A program made the translations under genes and the position numbers. A stretch of 64,000 bases of DNA from Sphingobium ummariense RL-3 (GTDB taxonomy: Bacteria; Pseudomonadota; Alphaproteobacteria; Sphingomonadales; Sphingomonadaceae): contig NZ_AUWY01000058.1 of the NCBI RefSeq assembly GCF_000447205.1, positions 1 through 64,000 of the forward strand, read 5' to 3'. Under the pieces are notes generated by a model that saw nothing but the letters and a program-made list of their open reading frames with translations, was not told the DNA's origin and ran no database searches. Positions 8,068-15,737 of this stretch are shown here, piece after piece. How positions within the stretch are numbered: the stretch's first letter is position 1; each line of letters opens with the position of its first letter.

Positions 8068-10761
8068 ATGAAGTTTCAGGGTTTTATTTCCAAAGGCGCT
8101 CTCGCGGCCGCATTGATCTATTCAGTGCCTGCCGTCGCTCAGGACAATGCTCCACAGGCCGCTGATGAAGCGCCCGGTCAGACGATCATCGTCACCGGCA
8201 CCCGCCGTACCGACCGCACGGTTGCGGAATCCCCGACGCCGATCGACGTCTACAGTGGCGAGGAACTGCAGAAGCAGGGCGTTGCCGACATGAACCAGGT
8301 GATCCAGAATCTGGTGCCGTCCTTCTCCGTGGCGCGTTATGCGATCGGCGACGGCTCGTCTTTCGTGCGCCCGCCCAACCTGCGCGGCCTCGCGCCGGAC
8401 CAGACGCTGGTGCTGGTCAATGGCAAGCGCATGCATCGTTCCGCATTGGTGCAGATTGGCGCCAACGCCCAGTCTGCGGGCGCTCACTCGGCGGACCTTG
8501 CGCAGATCCCGGCGATTGCCATCAAGAGCGTGGAAGTCCTGCGCGACGGCGCGTCTGCGCAATATGGATCGGACGCCATCGCGGGCGTCATCAACATGGG
8601 CCTTCGCGACGATGCGGACGGGCTTTCCGGCTATGCACGCTATGGCCAATATTATCGTGGCGACGGCGAGGACTATCAGGTCGCGCTGAATGGCGGTTTC
8701 AAGCTTGGCGACAGCGGCTTCATCAACATCAGCGGCGAATATGTGAATGCGGGCAAGACCAGCCGCGGCGTCACCCGCCCCGGCGCACTGCAATTGTCGC
8801 AGGAACAGCCGAACATCGGCGTGCCCAAGCTGGCGCAGCGCTACGGCAATCCGGAGATGGAATCGTACCGCTTCTTCGTGAACGGCGGTTTCGATCTGGG
8901 CGATGACAGCAGCATCTATTTCTTCGGCAACTACGGTCACAGCTTCCAGGAGGAAAGCTTCAACTATCGCCAGTCGGTCAATTCCGCCGACTTCGGCCTG
9001 AACGGAATTTTCGCCGACTATTTCACCGATTTCGACAATACGCGGCCCGGCATTCAGACCGGCGCGGCGGGCGGCAATGTCTACGCGCCCAACGGCTATT
9101 CCGTGGCGGCACGCGACTATACGCAGGTCTCGACTTGCTCCGACCCCCTCGTCCAGAACTGGAGCTGCGTCTATCCCGGCGGCTTCACGCCGATCTTCTT
9201 CGGCAAGATCGACGATATTTCCGGTACCGCGGGTTACAAGGGCACGCTCGGTTTCGGTCTGAACTACGACATTTCCGGCAGCTATGGCCAGTCGACGCTG
9301 AAATACACGATGAACGGCACGATGAACCCGTCTCTGGGCATCGCGTCGCCGACCGAATTCTACCTGGGTAAGCTGGAACAGCGCGAAACGCTGTTCAACG
9401 CGGACTTCAGCTATCCTTGGGAAGTCGGCTTCGCCAGCCCGATCACGATCGCCTTTGGCGGCCAGTATTTCCGGGAGTCTTATGAGCTTGGCCTTGGCGA
9501 TCCTGCTTCCTATGCGATCGGGCCGTACACCGGCAATCTGGTCTTCCATCAGGACGGTACCCCGGTCCTGAACCCGGACGGCTCGCAGCTGTCGATCGCG
9601 CTGCCCGTCGGCGCCAACGGCTTCCCCGGCTACGGTCCGGCGATCGCGGGCGAAAGCAGCCGCAATTCCAAGGGTCTTTACATCGACATCGAAGGCGACA
9701 TCACCGAGCAGTTCTCGCTCGGCGTTGCCGGTCGCTACGAGCATCTGTCCGACTTCGGCAACTCGACCACCGGCAAGGTGTCGGCGCGCTATGCCATCGT
9801 GCCGGACATCTTCGCGCTTCGTGGCACGGTCGCGACGGGCTTCCGCGCGCCCACGCCCGGCCAGACCAACACCAGCAGCATCGCGACCACCTTCAATCCG
9901 GGCAATCCGAACGCGATCGAATTCATGACGCTGCCGGTGGCGAGCCCCGTTGCGCAATATCTGGGTGCGGTTCCGCTCAGCCCCGAAGAATCGGTCAGCT
10001 TCTCGGGCGGCGCGGTGTTCACGCCGGCCCCGGGCGCCTCGCTGACGATCGACTATTACAACATCAAGGTGAAGGACCGGATCGGCACCACCGGATCGCG
10101 CGTCATCACGGATGACCAGCGTCCGGAACTCCAGGCGCTGGGCCTCGCCAACTATGCGACCGTCAATGAAGTGCAGTTCCTGACAAATGCCTTCGACACC
10201 CGCACGCAGGGCATCGACGTCGTCGGCAGCTATCGGTTCACGACCGACAGCATGGGAACCTTCAACACCACCCTGGCCTTCAACTACAACAAGACCAAGG
10301 TGATCCGGGTCGGGATCGACCCCGAAACCGACTCGCCGATCATCAGCGACACGCGGATCATGCAGCTGGAAAACACGCTGCCCAAGACGCGTTTGATCCT
10401 GACCGAAAACTGGTCTTCCGGCCCGTTCTCGGTACTCGGTCGCATGAACTGGTACGGCAAGTACAAGGTGTTCGACGATGGCGCTGGCCTGAACGGCGCC
10501 AGCTACGTGCAGCAGACTTTCGGCAGCGAGTTCGTGTTCGACGTGGAGGCAAGCTATCAGCTCAACGACAGCTTCACGCTGACGGCGGGCGTGCAGAACC
10601 TCTTCAGTAACTATCCCGACAAGTTCGACAATCGCGCCGGCGGCCTTGGACCCGTCTATGCGTCGACGGGCGGGCGTTTCACGGGCGACATCTACCCCGA
10701 CGTTTCGCCCTTCGGCTTCAACGGCGGGTTCTGGTACGCGAAGGTCGGCTTCAAGTTCTGA
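8068..10761 (+). CDS. TonB-dependent outer-membrane receptor
   Basis: An 897-residue TonB-dependent receptor, an outer-membrane barrel that imports a ligand using TonB-ExbBD energy. The signal peptide (MKFQGFISKGALAAALIYSVPAVAQ) is followed by a TonB-box-like IIVTGTRR, the plug domain (LRGLAPDQTLVLVNGKR; LRDGASAQYGSDAIAGVIN) and a long barrel ending in a terminal phenylalanine (AKVGFKF). I chose ATG 8068, after CTAGGGGG, because it begins a clean signal peptide; an upstream in-frame ATG at 8023 does not. The size and the SxALVQIG-like plug suggest the sphingomonad carbohydrate or peptide receptors rather than a siderophore receptor. The ligand is unknown and no transporter is adjacent. Confidence 0.93.
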   Translation: MKFQGFISKGALAAALIYSVPAVAQDNAPQAADEAPGQTIIVTGTRRTDRTVAESPTPIDVYSGEELQKQGVADMNQVIQNLVPSFSVARYAIGDGSSFVRPPNLRGLAPDQTLVLVNGKRMHRSALVQIGANAQSAGAHSADLAQIPAIAIKSVEVLRDGASAQYGSDAIAGVINMGLRDDADGLSGYARYGQYYRGDGEDYQVALNGGFKLGDSGFINISGEYVNAGKTSRGVTRPGALQLSQEQPNIGVPKLAQRYGNPEMESYRFFVNGGFDLGDDSSIYFFGNYGHSFQEESFNYRQSVNSADFGLNGIFADYFTDFDNTRPGIQTGAAGGNVYAPNGYSVAARDYTQVSTCSDPLVQNWSCVYPGGFTPIFFGKIDDISGTAGYKGTLGFGLNYDISGSYGQSTLKYTMNGTMNPSLGIASPTEFYLGKLEQRETLFNADFSYPWEVGFASPITIAFGGQYFRESYELGLGDPASYAIGPYTGNLVFHQDGTPVLNPDGSQLSIALPVGANGFPGYGPAIAGESSRNSKGLYIDIEGDITEQFSLGVAGRYEHLSDFGNSTTGKVSARYAIVPDIFALRGTVATGFRAPTPGQTNTSSIATTFNPGNPNAIEFMTLPVASPVAQYLGAVPLSPEESVSFSGGAVFTPAPGASLTIDYYNIKVKDRIGTTGSRVITDDQRPELQALGLANYATVNEVQFLTNAFDTRTQGIDVVGSYRFTTDSMGTFNTTLAFNYNKTKVIRVGIDPETDSPIISDTRIMQLENTLPKTRLILTENWSSGPFSVLGRMNWYGKYKVFDDGAGLNGASYVQQTFGSEFVFDVEASYQLNDSFTLTAGVQNLFSNYPDKFDNRAGGLGPVYASTGGRFTGDIYPDVSPFGFNGGFWYAKVGFKF

Positions 10762-10783
10762 TCCTGTTTCCATCGAAACGGTG

Positions 10784-10812
10784 CGGCCGGTCCCTGGTGG
10801 GGCCGGCCGTTC
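10784..10812 (+). terminator. Hairpin after the TonB receptor
   Basis: CGGCCGG (10784-10790) pairs with CCGGCCG (10803-10809), 22 bases after the receptor stop. It lacks a proper T run (TTCCC follows), so termination may be weak and some transcripts may continue into the acetyltransferase. Confidence 0.4.
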
Positions 10813-10830
10813 CCATTGAAGGAAGGCCGC

Positions 10831-11349
10831 ATGCCGCTCAGCCATCGCCTCGCCACCGCTGTCGACGAAGCCGCGCTCTCCGCCGTCATGCTGCTGGCGA
10901 TCGAGCATCTGCAACGCGATTTCCTGACGCCCGAGCAGGTCAAGGCCAGCCACGGCTTCATGGGCCTCGACAGCCGACTCATCGCCGACGGCACCTATTT
11001 CGTGATCGAGGATGCGGGGCAGCTCGCCGGCTGCGGCGGCTGGAGCCGGCGTGCCACGCCCTATGGCGGCAATCATAGCGCCGGGCGGGACGACCGGCTG
11101 CTCGACCCGGCCACAGAGGCCGCAAAGGTGCGGGCGATGTACACCCATCCCGATCATGTGCGGAAGGGCGTCGGCACGCTCATCCTCTCGCTCTGCGAGG
11201 CGGCGGCGCGCGCCGAAGGCTATGCCGCGCTGGAGCTGTCCGCCACCATGGCCGGGGTGCCGCTCTACCGCAGCTTCGGTTTCGAGGAGGTGCGCCCGTT
11301 CCAGGACAGCGGCGTGCCGTTGATCCTGATGCGCAAGGCGATCGGATAG
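10831..11349 (+). CDS. GNAT-family N-acetyltransferase
   Basis: A 172-residue acetyl-CoA-dependent acetyltransferase. The GNAT core is visible: a beta-strand YFVIEDAGQLAGCGGW, the acetyl-CoA loop in VRKGVGTLILSLCEAAAR (Q/R-x-x-G-x-G/A type, here RKGVGT), and the last strand and helix VPLYRSFGFEEV. ATG 10831 follows GGAAGG. The substrate is unknown. It lies 69 bases after the TonB receptor, on the same strand. Confidence 0.88.
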   Translation: MPLSHRLATAVDEAALSAVMLLAIEHLQRDFLTPEQVKASHGFMGLDSRLIADGTYFVIEDAGQLAGCGGWSRRATPYGGNHSAGRDDRLLDPATEAAKVRAMYTHPDHVRKGVGTLILSLCEAAARAEGYAALELSATMAGVPLYRSFGFEEVRPFQDSGVPLILMRKAIG

Positions 11350-11360
11350 AGCGATTTCCA

Positions 11361-11380
11361 AGCGATCGGAACCGATCGCT
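11361..11380. other. Perfect 20-base palindrome after the GNAT gene
   Basis: AGCGATCGG at 11361-11369 and CCGATCGCT at 11372-11380 are perfect inverted arms around AA, starting 11 bases after the acetyltransferase stop. There is no T run. It could be a hairpin-type end signal or a protein site. Confidence 0.4.
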
Positions 11381-11515
11381 GGTTAAGAAATCGCGGAAAA
11401 CAAGGAATCCGGAGCGGGTTGCGCTGTCCTACTCGCATCCGCCCATGCTATGCCGGCCCCGCTCTTTCTACGGTGGATATAGGCTTTCCCGCAGGAGGAC
11501 CGGAGCACCCGTGCG

Positions 11516-11605
11516 ACGGTGTGAACTTCACCACTTCGCAAATCCGGCAGCGCGGATTTCGCAAGACGTTTCGTGGAATTTGGCGCCTGCAACGGTGTGA
11601 ACTTC
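11516..11605. repeat. 14-base direct repeat between convergent genes
   Basis: ACGGTGTGAACTTC occurs at 11516-11529 and again at 11592-11605, 76 bases apart, in the gap between the acetyltransferase and the MFS gene. After the first copy come related CGCAAATCCGG and CGCGGATTTCGC stretches; the second copy leads directly into CGCGGATTC, so this may be a degraded tandem duplication. The first copy is itself a near-palindrome (GTGAACTTCAC). I see no gene in 11350-11611. Confidence 0.45.
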
Positions 11606-11611
11606 GCGGAT

Positions 11612-12886
11612 TCAGGCGTGCCGGCTCGTCCACCACAGCCCCGCAAGGCTGATCGCTGCCGCCGCCGACATGTAGAGGCCGACCAGCGCCACTCCCTGCA
11701 TGGCGATCAGCCAGGTCGCGACGATCGGCGCCAGCGCGCCGCCGATGATCCCGCCCAGGTTGAAGGAGAAGGACGCGCCGGTATAGCGCAGCTGCACCGG
11801 GAATAGGGCGGGCAGATAGGCGCCCAGCGGCCCGTAGACGAATCCCATCAGGAACAGCGCCAGGCTGAGGATCAGGAACAGCGGCAGCAGCGCCCCCGTG
11901 CCCATGGCCGGGCCGAAGACCAGCCCCATGGCGACCGTGCCGACGCAGCCCCAGCTCAGCACCCGCGTCGGGCTGGTGCGGTCGGCCCACCAGCCCGCGA
12001 GCACGATCGACAGCGCCATGAACAGGATCGCGCCCAGCTGGATGGCGAGGAAGATCTCCCGGTCGATCTTCAGTGCCGTCGTGCCATAGCCGAGCGCGAA
12101 GGCGGTCGCGATATAGTAGATCGCAAAGCAGCACACGACCGCGAAGGTGCCGGCGATGGCCGCACCCAGATGCGTCGACAGCAGGGTCGCGAGCGGCACG
12201 GCGGGCGGCGGCGCCTCCGCCTTGGCGGCGGCGAATTCGGGCGTCTCGGTGAGCTTCAGCCGGATCCACAGCCCCAGCACGACCAGCACCGCGCTGCCCA
12301 GGAAGGGCAGGCGCCAGCCCCAGGCGAAGAAGTCCGCATCGGACAGGACGAGGCCCAGCAGCAGGAACAGCCCGTTGGCGGCGATGAAGCCCACCGGCGC
12401 GCCCAGCTGCGGGAACATGCCGAAGCGTGCGCGCCATCCCGGTGGAGCGTTCTCCACCGCCAGCAGCGCCGCGCCGCCCCATTCGCCGCCGAGGCCGAGC
12501 CCCTGGCCGAAGCGTAGCAGGCACAGGATCAGCGGCGCCCACCAGCCGATCTGCGCGTAGGTGGGCAGGAAACCGATGGCGAGCGTCGACCCGCCCATCA
12601 GCATCAGCGATATGACCAGAGTCGCCTTTCGGCCGATGCGGTCGCCATAATGGCCGAAGATCGCCGCCCCGAGCGGCCGGGCGAGGAAGGCGAGGGCGAG
12701 GCTGCCATAGGACGCCATGAGCTGCGCCGTGGGCGAGGAGGAGGGGAAGAAGAGCGCGGGGAAGATCAGGCTGGCGGCCGTCGCATAGATGTAGAAATCG
12801 TAGAATTCGACCGCGGTGCCGATCAGGCTCGCCGCCAGCACCCGCTTGTGGCGCCACATCGCGCCGATGCCGTCCGTCTCTGTCAC
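11612..12886 (-). CDS. MFS transporter, metabolite:H+ symporter (MHS) type
   Basis: A 424-residue, 12-helix major facilitator. Signatures of the MHS subfamily, which includes ProP, ShiA and KgtP, are present: AASLIGTAVEFYDFYIYATAA-like first helix, the loop 2-3 motif GHYGDRIGRK, and LRFGQGLGLGGEWGGA in helix 4-5. Members import organic acids or osmolytes with protons. The substrate is not evident. It starts at ATG 12886, 44 bases past the stop of the rRNA methyltransferase... that is, it lies downstream of that gene on the same strand and may be read through from it. Confidence 0.88.
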   Translation of the reverse strand: MTETDGIGAMWRHKRVLAASLIGTAVEFYDFYIYATAASLIFPALFFPSSSPTAQLMASYGSLALAFLARPLGAAIFGHYGDRIGRKATLVISLMLMGGSTLAIGFLPTYAQIGWWAPLILCLLRFGQGLGLGGEWGGAALLAVENAPPGWRARFGMFPQLGAPVGFIAANGLFLLLGLVLSDADFFAWGWRLPFLGSAVLVVLGLWIRLKLTETPEFAAAKAEAPPPAVPLATLLSTHLGAAIAGTFAVVCCFAIYYIATAFALGYGTTALKIDREIFLAIQLGAILFMALSIVLAGWWADRTSPTRVLSWGCVGTVAMGLVFGPAMGTGALLPLFLILSLALFLMGFVYGPLGAYLPALFPVQLRYTGASFSFNLGGIIGGALAPIVATWLIAMQGVALVGLYMSAAAAISLAGLWWTSRHA

Positions 12887-12930
12887 CCTCGTCGTCCCCC
12901 AAAATTCGTCATTTCGCCATGATGACGGAA

Positions 12931-13767
12931 TTACATTCTTCGCCTCTGGTTCAACAGCTCATAGGCCATGACGGCGCATGCCACCGCTGCGTTCAGACTG
13001 TCGGCCTTGCCCCGCATCGGCATCTTGACCAGCAGGTCGCATTGCGCCTCATAGGATTCCGGCAGGCCCTGCGCCTCATTGCCCACCAGCAGAAAGCTGG
13101 GACTTTCGTAGCGCGGTTCCTGGTAATCCTGCGTCGCCTTGAGGCTGGTGCCGATCAGCTGCCCCGGCCCTTGCCGCAGCCAGGCGAGGAATTCGTCCCA
13201 GCGCGCCAGAGTGATCGACTGGGTGAATAGCGCGCCCATGCTGGCCCGCACCGACTCCACGGAGAAGGGGTCGACGCAATCGTCGACCAGGATCAGCCCG
13301 CCCGCGCCAACCGCGTCGCCGGTCCGCAATATGGTGCCCAGATTGCCGGGATCGCGCAGCGACTGCGCGACGATCCAGATGTCGGCCTTTGTCCGGTCGA
13401 GCCGCTCCAGCGGCGTCAGCCGGTCGCGATAGACGCCCACCACTGCCTGCGGATTGTCCTTGCCGGAAATCTTGGAGAGGATGTCGGGCGTCGTTTCGAT
13501 GACGTCCCCGCCGGCCGCCTCCATCGCCGCGATCAGCTCCACCGCGAGCGGGTGGGACGAGCCGGCATGGAACAGCATCTCCGGCAGCACGCCTTCCTCG
13601 CGTGCCTCGGTCAGGATGCGCAGCCCTTCGGCCAGGAACAGGCCCTCGGCCTTGCGGAACTTCTTTTCCCGCAGCGACCGGACGCGCTTCACCAGCGGGT
13701 TGGAAAATCCGGTGATCTCGCGCGCCAATTCTGCCTCATGTCCCTCGACGGATGAAGTCGCCTCCAT
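12931..13767 (-). CDS. TrmH/SpoU-family RNA 2'-O-methyltransferase
   Basis: A 278-residue SPOUT methyltransferase that uses S-adenosylmethionine to methylate a ribose in rRNA or tRNA. An N-terminal substrate-binding domain (NPLVKRVRSLREKKFRK, FLAEGLRIL) precedes the catalytic knot with SLRDPGNLGTILRTGDAVG, VESVRASMGALF and LVGNEAQGLP. ATG 13767 was chosen over the ORF's longer N terminus because the protein then opens on the usual linker and begins 38 bases after the PepSY gene ends. The exact RNA target cannot be read. Confidence 0.9.
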   Translation of the reverse strand: MEATSSVEGHEAELAREITGFSNPLVKRVRSLREKKFRKAEGLFLAEGLRILTEAREEGVLPEMLFHAGSSHPLAVELIAAMEAAGGDVIETTPDILSKISGKDNPQAVVGVYRDRLTPLERLDRTKADIWIVAQSLRDPGNLGTILRTGDAVGAGGLILVDDCVDPFSVESVRASMGALFTQSITLARWDEFLAWLRQGPGQLIGTSLKATQDYQEPRYESPSFLLVGNEAQGLPESYEAQCDLLVKMPMRGKADSLNAAVACAVMAYELLNQRRRM

Positions 13768-13805
13768 AGAGGCAGGGCTGGCAAAAGGACAGGGGTTGAC
13801 GATCG

Positions 13806-15146
13806 TCAGACTATCGCCGCTGCCAGCGATCCCAGCAGCGACGCCAGAAGCGACCATTGCATCCCTCGCTTCGTCCGCCGTGACGGCCATGCCATCGCCA
13901 GCGCGACGAACAGCGCGCTAGCGATCCAGAAGATCGCAACGAAGGGGGCGCTGTTGCCGATCAGCAGCCGCGCCAGCAAGGTCAGCGCCAGGGCCAGCGG
14001 CACACCCCAGGTCACCGCATCCCAGCCGCTGCGCAAACGGGGCGCATGGACGCCGCGCCGCTCGCGCTTGCCGAGCCAGATCGACACGCCGGTAGCCGTG
14101 ACGACGCTGAGCGCCAGTCCCAGCAGCACATAGGCGATCTTCACCGGCAGTCCGCCGAAATTACCGAAATGCAGGTTGTAGATGGACGCAGACGCCTGCT
14201 GCCCGACCTCGCCATCGGCCAGGCCAGCCGCGCCATGGAACCGCCCCTGCGCGTCGAAGGCGTAATTCTCGCCGTAGATCAGGCGGCGGTCATGCTCGGC
14301 GATGACCTGCACATGCTGTCCCGCCGTGCCGGGATCATGCAGGATGACATAGCTGGGCCGGACGCCGGGGAAGCGCACCGCCATATGTCGCAGCGTGGCG
14401 GCCACGTCCGGCAGCGGCGCGGGTCGAGCGTCCGGTTTGCCCTCGCCGCCGAAGATGGGGGCATAGGTCGCCTCTATGTCCCCCTTGTAGAATTTCGCGG
14501 CCAGGCCGTATCCTCCGACGGTCGCCAGCCCGATCACCGCGCCCGTCAGCGCGATCGCCAGGATGAAGGGTAGCGTCCAGACGCTCAGCCGGTTGTGCCA
14601 GTCGGCCAGGCCGATGCCGTTCCTGTCCCGCGCGCGGAGGCGAAAGGCGTCGCGGAAGATGCGAGGATGCGCGATCACGCCCGACAGGGAGAGCGCCACG
14701 ATCATCACGCCCAGCGCGCCGACGATGGTGATGCCGACCGGTCCCGGCACGCTCAGCGTATAATGCAGCGCCAGCAGGAATTCGGACCAGCCATTTTCTT
14801 CCCGCGCGGCGATCCGCCCCGCACCGTCCAGATGCACGGCCTGATGGTCGGTGGTGACGGTCGTGCGCGGCAGGTCGGGAACGGGCAGGTGGACATAGAG
14901 ATGTGTTGTGCGCGGCTTGCCCTTTTCGGTCGCCAGCACGCGCGCGATCCCCGCCTGCACCGTCTCGGGGGCGATGCGCGCCATCTCCGGCGCGTCAGGC
15001 TGCTCGATCCGCTGCCATTCCTGATAAAAGACAACGACCGTGCCGGTGACGCACACGATGTAAAGCAGTGCGCTGACGACCAGGCCGATCGCGGCATGCG
15101 CCGACAGCGCCTTCTGCACGGTGTCCTTTTGGATCGCCGCCGTCAT
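13806..15146 (-). CDS. PepSY-associated TM protein of an iron-uptake locus
   Basis: A 446-residue inner-membrane protein of the PepSY_TM family, whose members accompany siderophore receptors and are thought to reduce or release imported iron. It has a first helix (HAAIGLVVSALLYIVCVTGTVVVF), a large periplasmic PepSY region, paired helices around LTGAVIGLATVGGYGL and YVLLGLALSVVTATGVSIWL, and two at the C terminus. Its ATG overlaps the upstream gene's stop (ATGA at 15143-15146). With the receptor at 15738-17867 and the small membrane gene between, it forms a three-gene iron module. Confidence 0.85.
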   Translation of the reverse strand: MTAAIQKDTVQKALSAHAAIGLVVSALLYIVCVTGTVVVFYQEWQRIEQPDAPEMARIAPETVQAGIARVLATEKGKPRTTHLYVHLPVPDLPRTTVTTDHQAVHLDGAGRIAAREENGWSEFLLALHYTLSVPGPVGITIVGALGVMIVALSLSGVIAHPRIFRDAFRLRARDRNGIGLADWHNRLSVWTLPFILAIALTGAVIGLATVGGYGLAAKFYKGDIEATYAPIFGGEGKPDARPAPLPDVAATLRHMAVRFPGVRPSYVILHDPGTAGQHVQVIAEHDRRLIYGENYAFDAQGRFHGAAGLADGEVGQQASASIYNLHFGNFGGLPVKIAYVLLGLALSVVTATGVSIWLGKRERRGVHAPRLRSGWDAVTWGVPLALALTLLARLLIGNSAPFVAIFWIASALFVALAMAWPSRRTKRGMQWSLLASLLGSLAAAIV

Positions 15147-15721
15147 GCCTGCGGCCCCAGCCAGAGGATCGCCGCGCTCGCGGCGGCCGGTAGGGCCAGC
15201 AGCAGCAACTGCCCGCGCCGCCGCAGCATCAGCAGTAGGAAGGCGAACACGCCCCATAGCGTCGGCAGCAGGAACAGGGCGAGCGCATTGCCGTTCGCCT
15301 CGTGCCAGTCGGCGGCGCCGGCACCCGCCCGTGCCGCCAGCGCCACCAGCAGCGCGCTCAGCATCGCGCCGGGGACCGCCAGCAGGAAGGTCAGGACGCG
15401 CTGTCCCAGATGCAGCGGCTCGCCCTTGCCGGGCAGCATGTGCGCCCGTCGTTCGGAAGGCCGGCTCCTGCCCGGAGGCGAAGTCAGCGCCGCATGACCC
15501 AGCAGGACTGCCGCTGTGCCCATGGCAATGATGGCAACGACAGCAACGCCCCAGGCCCCCGCCGCGACCATGCCGGCACTGATGCCCGCCAGTATCAGCA
15601 GCCAGCCCACGGCGTTGAGCCCGGCCGACCGCCGCGCCCGCGCCCAGGACAGGCGCAGCACCAGCACGCCCGCAGCGGCGGCCGCGGCGCCGGTTCCCAT
15701 CATGACGTCGAATGCAGCCAT
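15143..15721 (-). CDS. Polytopic membrane protein of the siderophore locus
   Basis: A 192-residue hydrophobic protein with about five or six helices (AVGWLLILAGISAGMVAAGAW; AVLLGHAAL; LTFLLAVPGAMLSALLVALAA; LFLLPTLWGVFAFLLLML). Position and character fit the short DUF3649/DUF3325-type proteins found between TonB siderophore receptors and PepSY proteins; the two halves might represent both domains fused. That assignment is inferred from context. It starts 17 bases after the receptor stop and overlaps the PepSY gene by four bases. Confidence 0.7.
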   Translation of the reverse strand: MAAFDVMMGTGAAAAAAGVLVLRLSWARARRSAGLNAVGWLLILAGISAGMVAAGAWGVAVVAIIAMGTAAVLLGHAALTSPPGRSRPSERRAHMLPGKGEPLHLGQRVLTFLLAVPGAMLSALLVALAARAGAGAADWHEANGNALALFLLPTLWGVFAFLLLMLRRRGQLLLLALPAAASAAILWLGPQA

Positions 15722-15737
15722 TGTGGACCCTTCTTTC

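Noticed and set aside
8122..11361. Minus-strand open frame of 1079 codons
   Set aside because: It runs antisense through the TonB receptor and acetyltransferase. Both plus-strand genes have clear domains, and long antisense frames are expected in GC-rich DNA.
11383..11646. Minus-strand open frame of 87 codons at a gene boundary
   Set aside because: It covers the direct-repeat gap and overlaps the MFS gene end without a family match or good start.
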